Below, one piece after another: positions 44,909 to 53,524 of a stretch of 64,000 bases of DNA. How positions within the stretch are numbered: the stretch's first letter is position 1; every line of letters starts with the position of its first letter. The position numbers and the translations under genes are program-made. The stretch is taken from assembly GCF_900099825.1 (NCBI RefSeq), contig NZ_LT629693.1, positions 1,674,001-1,738,000 of the forward strand, in the 5' to 3' direction. Source of the DNA: Bradyrhizobium ottawaense. GTDB taxonomy: Bacteria > Pseudomonadota > Alphaproteobacteria > Rhizobiales > Xanthobacteraceae. The notes under the pieces were generated by a model. That model was not told where the DNA came from and did no database searches. It saw only the letters and a program-made list of their open reading frames with translations.

Positions 44909-44936
44909 GACTAGACCTCGGCGGGGAACCGGTCAA
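44908..44936 (-). promoter_or_regulatory. Promoter of the TorD-formate dehydrogenase operon
   Basis: On the minus strand TTGACC (44936-44931) and TAGTCT (44913-44908) are spaced exactly 17 nt apart. This is a good sigma-70-like pair, 50 nt upstream of the TTG start. The palindrome at 44894-44908 overlaps the expected start site. Confidence 0.55.
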
Positions 44937-44974
44937 TTGATCGCATAGCCTGAGGCTATCGCGTTTGGTCGGGG

Positions 44975-45631
44975 CTAACGCGGCAACGCACCTCCATGGG
45001 TGCGGCGCCCCTTCGTGCCGTCGCTGCTCGCGACTTCGTCGGGCGTTTCCGATTGCACCGCAGCAAGAGCTTCAGGCAATTCGCGGGTCGAAGCTTCATC
45101 GGAAGCGCCGTGCGCGGAAATCGCCTCCGGCTGCTGCGGCGGCGTGCGCTCGGAATCGTCCGGTTGTCGGCTGCTGCCCTGCCCGGCCGGTGCATCCACA
45201 AGGTTCTCGGCAACGCTGCGCGCGCTGCCGATGACGCGGCCGATCAGGGCCTGAAGTTGCTCCGCTGAGCAATCCAGCGGCCCGAAACCCGGCATCGCAT
45301 TTGGATCGTTGAAGTCCCACGCGTTCTCCGCGAGGCCTATGAAGTCGCGGATCGCGGGATCGGCGCTCCAGGCGCGGCGAAGCGCCGCACGGCTCAATTC
45401 CTGGGGAATGCCCTTGCGCAGGAACGCCGTGATGTCGGTCGCCGCGTCAATCGAATCGATCGGCGGCAGGCTCGCCAGATCCACTGCCTCCGGCGCGGGA
45501 TCTACCGCCGCAGCCGGCGGCGGTGCTGCAAGCTGCGGCTCGGCCTGCGGGGATGGCAGTGAGGCGTCGGCAGCGCCCCTCGCCTCCCGCTTGCGGCGGG
45601 ACCAGCGCGCAAGGAATTCCTCGTCGCTCAT
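44975..45631 (-). CDS. DUF3306 family protein
   Basis: A 218-residue protein with the family start MSDEEFLARWSRRKREA. An Ala/Pro-rich linker follows, then a conserved middle block (LRKGIPQELSRAALRRAWSA, AENAWDFNDPNAMPGFG). The C-terminal third is low-complexity. Function unknown; DUF3306 genes accompany formate dehydrogenase genes in many proteobacteria. It overlaps the DUF3305 gene by 4 nt (ATGA). A small hairpin (44945-44959, ATAGCC-TGA-GGCTAT) lies just past its stop. Confidence 0.88.
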   Translation of the reverse strand: MSDEEFLARWSRRKREARGAADASLPSPQAEPQLAAPPPAAAVDPAPEAVDLASLPPIDSIDAATDITAFLRKGIPQELSRAALRRAWSADPAIRDFIGLAENAWDFNDPNAMPGFGPLDCSAEQLQALIGRVIGSARSVAENLVDAPAGQGSSRQPDDSERTPPQQPEAISAHGASDEASTRELPEALAAVQSETPDEVASSDGTKGRRTHGGALPR

Positions 45632-46143
45632 TCGTGACCACCTTCATGCGTGCGCCGTGCCAGCGCCTCCGGATCGGCGCGGCGCCGCTCGCGTTTGACG
45701 AACTCCCGTTCGACGTGGTGCTCGGCAATGAAACTTTCAATCGTTTCGCGCAGCGCTTCCGGCATCGGCACCGCCTCGACCAGATTGGTCCCCGACTCGG
45801 TGAACGCCTCGCCTTCCGCCGGATCGGCGGTGACAGCCGAGACCACATAGGGCCAGGCGCCTTCGGAAGGACTTAAGACAATCCAGATGCCGGGGCTGCC
45901 GGACGCCATGTTCTCGCGATAACGCTCCGTTTCGGAGCGGTAGAGATCGACCACTGCACGACCGGCATAATATAGCGTCGCCTCGTATTGCTCGCGCAGC
46001 ACCGTCCACGGCGCCATCTCCGGCTCGTCGGGCAACACGCCGACGCCGCGCCAGACGAAATCGATCCAGGGCGAATCCGCCTTGCGGCGCTCGACCACGA
46101 CGCCCACCGGAATGCGCAGCAAGGGAACGGCGGCGGGACTCAA
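45628..46143 (-). CDS. DUF3305 family protein
   Basis: A 171-residue protein. Recognisable family segments are RIPVGVVVERRKADSPWIDF, WRGVGVLP and NLVEAVPMPEALRETIESFI. I place the start at TTG 46143, which overlaps the preceding stop and has GGAGG 7 nt upstream. A longer frame would run back over the DUF6352 gene and is not credible. It stops within the DUF3306 start. It is part of the formate dehydrogenase accessory block; function unknown. Confidence 0.85.
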   Translation of the reverse strand: MSPAAVPLLRIPVGVVVERRKADSPWIDFVWRGVGVLPDEPEMAPWTVLREQYEATLYYAGRAVVDLYRSETERYRENMASGSPGIWIVLSPSEGAWPYVVSAVTADPAEGEAFTESGTNLVEAVPMPEALRETIESFIAEHHVEREFVKRERRRADPEALARRTHEGGHE

Positions 46144-47147
46144 GTTGCAGCCTCCAGATGCTTGATCGGCAATCCCGTCAGGAGATTCTGCGGCTTCATC
46201 CGCAAGCTTTGATCCGATGAGAGCGCCATGATGAGATATACCGGCTCCTGCCCGACAGCATCGGCGAGCACCGCGGGATCGGAAAAGTCGAGATGGAACA
46301 GCGCCAGCAGGCGTCCCGCGGTCCTCTCGTCGAGCGTTTCGCCATGCCAGAGGCGGTCGCCAATACGCGTGCCTTCCGCGTCTAAACCAACATACCAGCT
46401 GAGCTTTGCGTCGCGCAATTGGCTCAGAGGCTCGATCACGACCTCGATCCCGAGCAAGTGGGAAACCCAGCGTCTCATCGCCTCGCCGAGCGCTTTCGCG
46501 ACCCTCCGGCCCTCGCCAAGATCGAGCCCCAGGTCGAAATGATCGCTGCGTTGCCAATAGCTGTCGGCGTTCTCGTCCGACAGGATATCGATTTGGGCCT
46601 CATTGGGTGCGTCCAGCATCGACATCAACGACAGCACCGGCGTCGGACTGAGCCCGCCAAGGACTTCCTCATCGCCGAGCAGCAACAAGCGCTCGTGCGG
46701 TATGATGCGCTGCGGCCGGAAGAACAATTCGGCCGCGCGCAGCACGAACGGGTCGTCGCAGCCGTCCAGCGCGTTGCGCAGGATCACGTGGACGAGTTGG
46801 TTGACGAACAGCGGCGGCAGATGGATGGCACCGGAACGGACCAGCGCAAGATAGGCGGCCTCCAGCGTCGGATGGCGCAGCAGGAGGTCACGAAATGCCA
46901 GCACGAATTGCCAGTTCTCCCTGGCATCGGCGTCGGCCATCTCAGCAACTTCCTGCGCGCCGACCGGCCGACGCGGATCGGCGAGCAATTCCCGGTGCAG
47001 CCTCAGTTCAATGGCGCAGGCGTCCGCCGGCGGCATCAGTTCGGGACGCGCGAAATAGGCTTTCAGATACTCGTCGGTGACCATCAGCCCGCCGTTCGGA
47101 TTGCGGTCGAGCAGATGGTGGCCGCAGGATATCCAGAAGTCCTTCAT
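46140..47147 (-). CDS. DUF6352 family protein (formate dehydrogenase-linked)
   Basis: A 335-residue cytoplasmic protein of unknown function beginning MKDFWISCGHHLLDRN. It is mostly helical with no cofactor motif that I can see (GHHLLDRN could bind metal). I recognise it as the DUF6352 type that occurs beside formate dehydrogenase genes in Rhizobiales. It overlaps both neighbours by 4 nt or less, so the block is translationally coupled. Confidence 0.8.
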   Translation of the reverse strand: MKDFWISCGHHLLDRNPNGGLMVTDEYLKAYFARPELMPPADACAIELRLHRELLADPRRPVGAQEVAEMADADARENWQFVLAFRDLLLRHPTLEAAYLALVRSGAIHLPPLFVNQLVHVILRNALDGCDDPFVLRAAELFFRPQRIIPHERLLLLGDEEVLGGLSPTPVLSLMSMLDAPNEAQIDILSDENADSYWQRSDHFDLGLDLGEGRRVAKALGEAMRRWVSHLLGIEVVIEPLSQLRDAKLSWYVGLDAEGTRIGDRLWHGETLDERTAGRLLALFHLDFSDPAVLADAVGQEPVYLIMALSSDQSLRMKPQNLLTGLPIKHLEAAT

Positions 47148-47683
47148 CGGCGCTCCGGCTCCGTGCTCAGGTCAGCAATATTGACGTGTCCGTCAGGCTC
47201 GGTGTCGTCTTCAACCTCCATGAACGAGAAGGCCTTGCTGTGTCGCTGCCCTTCGCGCAGTCGCAGCCTGCGGAATGATTCCCGCACCTCGCCGTCACCA
47301 GCCGAGCGATGGACCGCAACGAGCGTGCTGACCGGATGGGTGCAGAGCTGCTCCGCAAAGGCGACTTCTTCCTCCGCCGCGAGGCGCGCACTTGCAAGAT
47401 CCGGCGCGCCGAACCGCTCCATCAGCTGTGTGGACAGAAGTTCCACCAGCGTCCGCCGATCATCCTCCGTGGCGTGCACGATCTGCACCAGGGTCGACCA
47501 GCCCCAAGACCGCACGCCGAGAAAGCCGCTGCGAAAGGCCACGCGGTCCTTGCCCGTCAGCATGGCCGGGTCGCGGTCGCAGAAGCGGAACGCGCCCGAC
47601 ACCGCCCATTCGCCGGGTTCGGCGGCCACGTCGAACACGAAAGTGTCGGACGGATCGAGCGCGATGGTGCGCAGCAGCTTCAC
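47144..47683 (-). CDS. DUF6505 family protein (formate dehydrogenase-linked)
   Basis: A 179-residue protein of unknown function. The true start is probably GTG 47683, giving VKLLRTIALDPSDTFVFDVA. That codon overlaps the upstream stop as GTGA and has AGGAGG 9 nt upstream. The longer ATG frame would overlap the neighbour by 70 nt. A mixed alpha/beta pattern with no recognised catalytic motif. Co-translated with its neighbours. Confidence 0.78.
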   Translation of the reverse strand: MKLLRTIALDPSDTFVFDVAAEPGEWAVSGAFRFCDRDPAMLTGKDRVAFRSGFLGVRSWGWSTLVQIVHATEDDRRTLVELLSTQLMERFGAPDLASARLAAEEEVAFAEQLCTHPVSTLVAVHRSAGDGEVRESFRRLRLREGQRHSKAFSFMEVEDDTEPDGHVNIADLSTEPERR

Positions 47684-48423
47684 GGCCACGGTCCTCCTGT
47701 CTGTGGATCGAACCAGGAAGGCGTGGCCAGCGCCTTTACGAGCTCGCATCGTTCCGTGTTGCCGGTATCGACGCGATGCAACAGGAGATCGCCGTTGTCA
47801 TCGATCCGGCGGCTGACCTGCCGCTCACGCGCCGTCCTGCCGAGATATTCGCGCGCCACCGCTTCGAAGCCGTCAGACTGCCAAAGGTCGGTCACCACCA
47901 TCAGATGCCGGGAAAAGCTTTCCGTCACCTGAACGGCGCCGGCATCGCCAAAGCCCTCCTGCTCCAGCGCGGAGGAAAGCGGATGGATGCCGGGTTCGGC
48001 ATCGGTCACCGAGACGGTCCGGATCATGGCGCCGAACACCAGCCAGCGCGGCGGCTCATCCTCCGGCGCCGCGGACGGCCAGCCGAGCCGTCCGCCGCCG
48101 ACGAGACCGCCATCGATACGGATCGCATCCGGCCAGTCGATGGTCACGGGCTTGTTCGGCGGCGCATAGGCGCGGAGCGCATCGGTCAAGGCCACCATGC
48201 CGGCGTAGAAGGCGCGGCGCGCGCGGCGCAGGGGCTCGTCGGGTTCGAGCACCACCGCGAACTCGGCAAGGTCAAAGCGCCCGACATAGACCAGCGTGCC
48301 GGCTCCGCTCGCGTCTGCGAGGCCGAGCGCATGGTTGAAGGCGTCACCGCTTTCACGCAGCCGCACCAGACGATAGGGCGGCGGCAAAACGAGCGGCCCC
48401 GATACGAACGCATGCGTACGCAA
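47680..48423 (-). CDS. Biotin/lipoate-protein ligase-like protein (formate dehydrogenase-linked)
   Basis: A protein of about 247 residues related to the biotin/lipoate ligase fold. GTLVYVGRFDLAEFAVVLEP matches the first core strand and KPVTIDWPDAIRIDGGLVGG the WPND-type motif. The usual lysine-rich ATP site (GRGR/KK) is not evident, so ligase activity is doubtful. The start is uncertain: TTG 48423 is used here and CTG 48435 is possible. An ATG further up would run into the divergent promoter. First gene of the accessory block. Confidence 0.7.
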   Translation of the reverse strand: MRTHAFVSGPLVLPPPYRLVRLRESGDAFNHALGLADASGAGTLVYVGRFDLAEFAVVLEPDEPLRRARRAFYAGMVALTDALRAYAPPNKPVTIDWPDAIRIDGGLVGGGRLGWPSAAPEDEPPRWLVFGAMIRTVSVTDAEPGIHPLSSALEQEGFGDAGAVQVTESFSRHLMVVTDLWQSDGFEAVAREYLGRTARERQVSRRIDDNGDLLLHRVDTGNTERCELVKALATPSWFDPQTGGPWP

Positions 48424-48547
48424 AATCGGCGACAGGTGGTCCTCCCATTTCCCTTTCTTCCCTATTTGGAATAAATATACGAGCAGGACGGTCGGCGCGA
48501 GTCCGCTCGCCGCCGCTCCGTTAGTCTTTAGGAGTGCGTAGCCAGGC

Positions 48548-50566
48548 ATGGCCCATCCACCAAAGACGATCCTGATGTGCTCGTGCGAGGACACGATGCG
48601 ACTCGATCCGGCTGCGGTTCAGCGTGGATGCCGCAACAGCGAGATCGCCACGTTCCGCCAGCTCTGTCGCGCCGAACTCGATCAGTTTCGCAACGCGGCA
48701 AAGGCGGGGGGATCACTGGCAGTCGGCTGCACCCAAGAGGTCGCGCGCTTCACCGAGGAGGCCGGCGAACGCCCGGAGCGGATCGATTTCGTCAACATTC
48801 GGGAAACCGCTGGCTGGTCCAGCGAAGGGAGCGCGGCGGGACCGAAGATGGCGGCGCTGCTTGCCGCCGCGGCCGAGACGGCCCCCGATTTCCCGCTCGT
48901 CACGCTCTCGAGCGAGGGCGTGATCCTGATTTATGGCCGCGACGAGCGCGCGATCGAAGCCGGCGGGCTGCTGGCCGATCATCTCGACGTGACCGTGATG
49001 ATCCGCCGGCCGACGCAGATCGAACCGCCGGCTGCGACCTCGTTCCCGATCGTCCAAGGCACGATCCGCAACGCCCAAGGCCATTTTGGCGCATTCGAAC
49101 TCACCATCGACGACTTTGCTGCGCCCCGGCCTTCCTCCCGCGACCATTTCGTCTTCGAGGCGCCGCGCAACGGTGCGACCTCGCGCTGCGATCTCGTGCT
49201 CGATCTGTCGGGCGATGCACCGATGTTTCCCGCGCATGATCTGCGCGATGGCTATCTGCGGGCCGATCCGCGCGATCCAGCGGCGATGCTGCGCGCCGTG
49301 CTGAAGGTGCGCGATCTCGTCGGAAGCTTCGACAAGCCGAAATACATCAACTTCACCACCGAGCTTTGCGCCCATTCACGCTCGAAGCTGATCGGGTGCC
49401 ACCGCTGTCTCGATCTGTGCCCGACCGGAGCAATCACGCCGGACGGCGATCATGTCAACGTCAACGCCGAAGTCTGCGCCGGATGCGGGCAATGCGCCGC
49501 CGCCTGTCCAACCGGGGCAGCCTCCTATGCACTGCCGCCGGCGGATACACAGTTGCACCAACTGCGCGCAATGCTGCTGGCCTATCGCGACGCCGGCGGA
49601 GACCGGCCCGTCCTGCTCGTTCATGACCGCCAACACGGCAGTCCGCTGATCGACGCGCTGGCGCGCCATGGCGGGGGTTTGCCTGCAAACGTGCTCCCCT
49701 TTGCCGTCAATGAAGTGACGCAGCTTGGGCTCGAAGCCATCGTGGCGGCCTTTGCCCACGGAGCGGCGAGCGTGCGCTTTCTGTTGCGGGCAAAGCCGCT
49801 GCACGACCTGACCGGGCTGTCGCAGACCATCGCCACGGCCGATGCCATTCTGGCCGGCCTCGGATTTAACGGGGATCGCGTCGCGACGATCGAGACGGAC
49901 GATCCCGATGCACTCGATGGGCATTTGCGAACCATTGCGCCATTTGCAACCGTCACTCAACCCGCAACATTCAGGACGGTCGGCAAACGGCGCGATCTGC
50001 TGCGATTTGCCTTGAGCGAATTGCACCGCATCGCCCCGAGCCCGACCGACGTGATCGCCCTGCCCGAAGGCGCACCACTTGGCGCCGTCAGCGTCGACAC
50101 TGACGGCTGCACGCTGTGCCTGTCCTGTGTCTCGGTCTGCCCTACCGGCGCACTGCGCGACGATCCGGAGCGTCCGGTCCTCAAATTCGTCGAGGACGCC
50201 TGCGTGCAATGCGGATTGTGTCAGAGTACCTGTCCCGAAAAGGTGATCACGCTCAGGCCGCAGATCGACTTCCGCGCGGCCAGGGCGCCGGCGCAGGTGA
50301 TCAAGGAGGAGGAGCCCGCACTTTGCGTGCGATGCGGCAAGCCGTTCGGCGTCAGGAGCACGATCAATCGCGTCGCAGCAAAGCTCGAAGGCCGGCACTG
50401 GATGTATCCGGCCGGCGACAAACGCCTCGACGCCTTGCGAATGTGCGCCGATTGCCGAGTCATCACGATGAGCGAGCAGCAGTTCGATCCGTTTGCCGGC
50501 GTGCCCGAGCGCGCCCCGCCGCGTACGACTGACGACTATTTGCGCCAACGAGACGACAAGAATTAG
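48548..50566 (+). CDS. Multi-[4Fe-4S] ferredoxin-like protein (formate dehydrogenase-linked)
   Basis: A 672-residue cytoplasmic iron-sulfur protein. Ferredoxin-type Cys motifs are CHRCLDLCPTGAI, CAGCGQCAAACPTG, CTLCLSCVSVCPTG and CVQCGLCQSTCPE, plus CVRCGKPFG and CADC near the end. The N terminus (CSCEDTM) and the body between clusters resemble heterodisulfide-reductase-like or electron-bifurcating partners. It is divergent from the accessory block and recurs with it in Rhizobiales. It may supply or accept electrons during formate dehydrogenase maturation or turnover; this is inferred. Confidence 0.88.
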   Translation: MAHPPKTILMCSCEDTMRLDPAAVQRGCRNSEIATFRQLCRAELDQFRNAAKAGGSLAVGCTQEVARFTEEAGERPERIDFVNIRETAGWSSEGSAAGPKMAALLAAAAETAPDFPLVTLSSEGVILIYGRDERAIEAGGLLADHLDVTVMIRRPTQIEPPAATSFPIVQGTIRNAQGHFGAFELTIDDFAAPRPSSRDHFVFEAPRNGATSRCDLVLDLSGDAPMFPAHDLRDGYLRADPRDPAAMLRAVLKVRDLVGSFDKPKYINFTTELCAHSRSKLIGCHRCLDLCPTGAITPDGDHVNVNAEVCAGCGQCAAACPTGAASYALPPADTQLHQLRAMLLAYRDAGGDRPVLLVHDRQHGSPLIDALARHGGGLPANVLPFAVNEVTQLGLEAIVAAFAHGAASVRFLLRAKPLHDLTGLSQTIATADAILAGLGFNGDRVATIETDDPDALDGHLRTIAPFATVTQPATFRTVGKRRDLLRFALSELHRIAPSPTDVIALPEGAPLGAVSVDTDGCTLCLSCVSVCPTGALRDDPERPVLKFVEDACVQCGLCQSTCPEKVITLRPQIDFRAARAPAQVIKEEEPALCVRCGKPFGVRSTINRVAAKLEGRHWMYPAGDKRLDALRMCADCRVITMSEQQFDPFAGVPERAPPRTTDDYLRQRDDKN

Positions 50567-50655
50567 ACTGTTTGCGTTGGCGCGCGACATAGCTCGTCAC
50601 GTGCGCATGTCCAAACCATGTATTTTCGCCAGGTATCAAATCAAGGAACTTGCCT

Positions 50656-50958
50656 ATGTCTCGTTTCGTTACCGGCCTGATGACGTGCATGATTGCCATG
50701 GCCCTCACCATGGGCGCGACATTGACCGCCGCGTCGGCGAGGATGACCAGGACGGAAAAGGTTGCCCTGAAGCAGGCGGTCGTCGCCTGCAAGGCGGAAG
50801 CGAAAGGCAAGAAGATCAAGTGGCTCGCGCGCTGGAAATACGTCAACCAGTGCGTCGTGGCGGCGCTCAAGGACCATCCCGGCATGGATATCCAGCGCAT
50901 GCTCAAGGAGCACCCCAGGATGAGAGATCTTCCGGCCGAACAATGGGACGCATTCTAG
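50656..50958 (+). CDS. Small exported hypothetical protein
   Basis: A 100-residue protein with a signal peptide (FVTGLMTCMIAMALTMGATL, cleavage near ASA). The basic helical mature part has two Cys (VVACKAEAKGKKIKWLARW, NQCVVAALKDHPGM). The pattern faintly recalls PsiF-type repeats but is not close enough to name. ATG 50656 follows AAGGA. It lies 89 nt after the ferredoxin-like gene and convergent with the WD40-cytochrome gene. Confidence 0.65.
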   Translation: MSRFVTGLMTCMIAMALTMGATLTAASARMTRTEKVALKQAVVACKAEAKGKKIKWLARWKYVNQCVVAALKDHPGMDIQRMLKEHPRMRDLPAEQWDAF

Positions 50959-50964
50959 ATCCGC

Positions 50965-52260
50965 CTAGTTCGCCGTCGCCCGTGCCAGAAAATCCGTGAG
51001 CGCGCGGCGATCTTCGGCCGAGCCGATGCGTTGCTCCGGCATCTTGGTGCCGGGCGTATAGGCATTCGGTCCGATCTCGAACAGCTTTGCAACCGTCTCG
51101 GGAGTCCAGATGATATTCATTGTCTTCAACGCATCGGAGAAGCGGTAGCCGGGCAGCGAGGCGATCTTTCGGCCGTACAATCCGGCGAGCGTCGGGCCGG
51201 CGCGCCGCGGTTCCTTGTCCGACAGCGTGTGACACGCGATGCAGGCCCTGAACACTTCGGCGCCGTGATCTCCTGCGTAAGCGGCGAGCGGATCTGCCGG
51301 CCCGCCAGGCAGGTCGGAGCCGACAGGATCGCCGGTGAGTACATTCCACCGCCGGACTTTCCCGTCAGCGCCACCAGTCAGCAAGGTCTGGCCGTCCGGC
51401 ACGAAGGCGACCGCCCAGACCGGCAGGCCCGAACCGGCGAGCACGCGCAACAGCGCGCGCGCCTTGCGGTCAACAATGGCCACGGTGCCGCCAATGCCCG
51501 CAGCAGCGATCAGCGTTCCATCGTTGGACTTCGCCAATGCCACGACCGGTGTCGGGGCCGCCTGGACTTCGCCACTTTCGATTCCGTCGGGACTCAGCAT
51601 TCGCAACTTGCCGTCAGCGGCGCCGGTCACGATTTCGCCGTCCGGCGCGACCGCAACCGCGTTTTGCGGCGACGGCAACGCGACGACGACCTGGGGCACT
51701 CCCTCCGGCAGTCGCCAAATTCTCAGCGTCAGGTCATAGCCGACGCTCACGACCGATTTCCCGTCCGGCGTGAAAGCAACACCGTTGACGTTTTGCGAAT
51801 GGCCTTCCATTACGCGCTGCATACCGTCGGCAAGCGACCAGAGCCGTACGGTGTGGTCCCAGGATGCAGAGGCGAGCATCGCGCCGTCGGGCGAGATCGC
51901 GAGTGCGGCGACGGGCGCTCGATGCCCCTCCAAAACGTGATCCGGCTGTTGCCGGCCTGTCGTCCAGATTGCAATGCGCCCGTCCGCGCCGGCCGTAACC
52001 ATCCTCCCGTCCTTCAGGAAAGCAACCGCATTCACCGCATCCGAATGAAAACGAAGCACCTGCTCCGCGGATTCGGTTGCGAGCGACCACCGGATTGCCG
52101 CGGTGTCGAAGCTCCCCGACAGGATCGTCTTGCCATCGGCCGAGACCGCAATCGCGCGCACGGGACCGCCGTGGCCCGTCAGTTGCGCTTGAGCGGGCTG
52201 CGGCGTCGATATCAGCGACGTGACCACGGCAACCGCGCGGATGGGCAGGACCAGGCGCAT
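50965..52260 (-). CDS. WD40 beta-propeller fused to a c-type cytochrome
   Basis: A 431-residue exported protein. After a signal peptide (ending PQPAQA) come about seven WD40 repeats (for example GHGGPVRAIAVSADGKTILS and SHDHTVRLW-like units SWDHTVRLWSLADG) to about residue 315. A mono-heme cytochrome c domain follows: the heme site is CIACH and the probable axial Met is in PGTKMPEQR. I place the start at ATG 52260 behind GGAG. It is a periplasmic electron carrier with a scaffold. Its closeness to formate dehydrogenase suggests a respiratory link, which is inference. Confidence 0.9.
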   Translation of the reverse strand: MRLVLPIRAVAVVTSLISTPQPAQAQLTGHGGPVRAIAVSADGKTILSGSFDTAAIRWSLATESAEQVLRFHSDAVNAVAFLKDGRMVTAGADGRIAIWTTGRQQPDHVLEGHRAPVAALAISPDGAMLASASWDHTVRLWSLADGMQRVMEGHSQNVNGVAFTPDGKSVVSVGYDLTLRIWRLPEGVPQVVVALPSPQNAVAVAPDGEIVTGAADGKLRMLSPDGIESGEVQAAPTPVVALAKSNDGTLIAAAGIGGTVAIVDRKARALLRVLAGSGLPVWAVAFVPDGQTLLTGGADGKVRRWNVLTGDPVGSDLPGGPADPLAAYAGDHGAEVFRACIACHTLSDKEPRRAGPTLAGLYGRKIASLPGYRFSDALKTMNIIWTPETVAKLFEIGPNAYTPGTKMPEQRIGSAEDRRALTDFLARATAN

Positions 52261-52266
52261 GAGCAC

Positions 52267-52755
52267 TCCGAAGCAGCCCGGAGGAGCAATATGCGATTCA
52301 TTCTGCCCGAAATGGCCGTCAGAACGAAGTCATTGCTCGTCGCGAACCGAGCTATTTGTCCGGAGCGACGACCGTCCTGTTTGATCCTTCCGGTGCGGCT
52401 CGCATGCCCGGCGGACTTTGGCCGTGCGGATTTTCGACGGGCGCACCGCCTGATTGCGTGTCAATCGGCTCCGTCCAACCCCTGGCGGCTGCAATTGGCC
52501 TTTGTCCTCATGGGAACCGTTCGTCTGCGGCCGGTCGGAGCCGGGCTCGGGCTGGGTTGACTCGATTGTGCGAGTGCGAACCCGGAGCTCGGAAGAACTA
52601 TCAAAGCTGGAATCGCCCGCGGTCGCACCCAATTTCCCATTCGATTGATCCATCTCAACGAAGGAAGATCCACCCAGTTCCAGGAATTCCAAGTGGCGCC
52701 TTGAAACGACGCCCACCTAGTCCTAGGCTGCAGGTGAACATCGAAGGCGATGGGC
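52267..52755. other. Intergenic region without confident gene
   Basis: About 490 bp. A 128-codon minus-strand frame (52330-52716, GTG start) is polar, Arg/Ser-rich and without a family pattern. I do not call it. Confidence 0.5.
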
Positions 52756-52995
52756 ATGCAAATACGATCCAAGACGTATCTGCAGGTTGTTTCGCGACTA
52801 CGAGCACTGCGCGTTCTGCTTTCGCGTGGCGAAGATCCGGCGGCCCGAGAAGCGTCGCCGCTACTCACCTACATCGCGGTGGTGCTTGCGCTGCTGTTAG
52901 CCATGCTGGAGGTGGATAGTCACAGCATCGAGTTGCAGTCATTGGGGCTGACAGGGGGCGCCTTTCCCGTCGATCCTCTTTTCAAGAGCCCTTAG
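52756..52995 (+). CDS. Small membrane hypothetical protein
   Basis: A 79-residue frame with a basic N-terminal part and one hydrophobic helix (LLTYIAVVLALLLAMLEV). The tail ends GGAFPVDPLFKSP. Of two in-frame ATGs the second (52756) has the better distance to GAAGG. Unknown function; adjacent to a DNA-methylase remnant. Confidence 0.5.
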   Translation: MQIRSKTYLQVVSRLRALRVLLSRGEDPAAREASPLLTYIAVVLALLLAMLEVDSHSIELQSLGLTGGAFPVDPLFKSP

Positions 52996-53116
52996 CCCTG
53001 TCCTGCAGTTGTGTGTACTGAAAACCGCATCCGAGTGTGATGCCGCGATGGAATCGCCTAAGCTGGCGGGATGATCGAGCTGACACCAGTACGCTGGTGC
53101 CAATGGTTTCGACGGT

Positions 53117-53395
53117 CGGAAAACGGATGAGGGCCACCTGCTCGCCCTGCATCCTACCGTCAAGCCGGTGCAGATGCTGGCTGATATCATGTTGGATTGC
53201 ACTGCCCGCGGAGAACTTGTCCTCGACCCATTTCTCGGTAGCGGATCTTCACTGATTGCTGCTGAGCGAGTTGGAGGGAAGCTGCGGGCGATCGAGAGGC
53301 CGCGTTCGGATCGGACAGGATGGAAGGCGGCTGCGACGAACGCCCCGATGTTCGCGCACCCCACCGAAGCATTGATATCGCGGTTTCCACTGTGA
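53117..53395 (+). pseudogene. DNA methyltransferase C-terminal remnant
   Basis: The frame from 53117 reads RKTDEGHLLALHPTVKPVQM, then ARGELVLDPFLGSGSSLIAA. These are the HPTxKP and DPFxGSG (SAM-binding) motifs of N4/N6 DNA methylases. The sequence then leaves the family pattern. The target-recognition and upstream catalytic (DPPY) parts are missing. Probably the scar of a phage or other mobile island. Confidence 0.75.
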
Positions 53396-53524
53396 GGCTA
53401 AGCGCCCCCTCTCCGGGCCTGATTCCAAACTGATAGACTCTCTACTTATTCCTTGTCAGAGCTCAAAAATATACAGGTCACTAATTCCAACCCTGATTAG
53501 GCTGTTTCCTCCTTGCGCGTATGG

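Noticed and set aside
45512..45560. GCCG-rich short repeats in the DUF3306 gene
   Set aside because: Explained by an Ala/Pro-rich protein linker.
46419..47816. 465-codon plus-strand open frame
   Set aside because: Antisense to the tightly overlapping DUF6352 and DUF6505 genes.
52330..52716. 128-codon minus-strand frame
   Set aside because: GTG start, low-complexity polar composition, no recognised family; not enough support.
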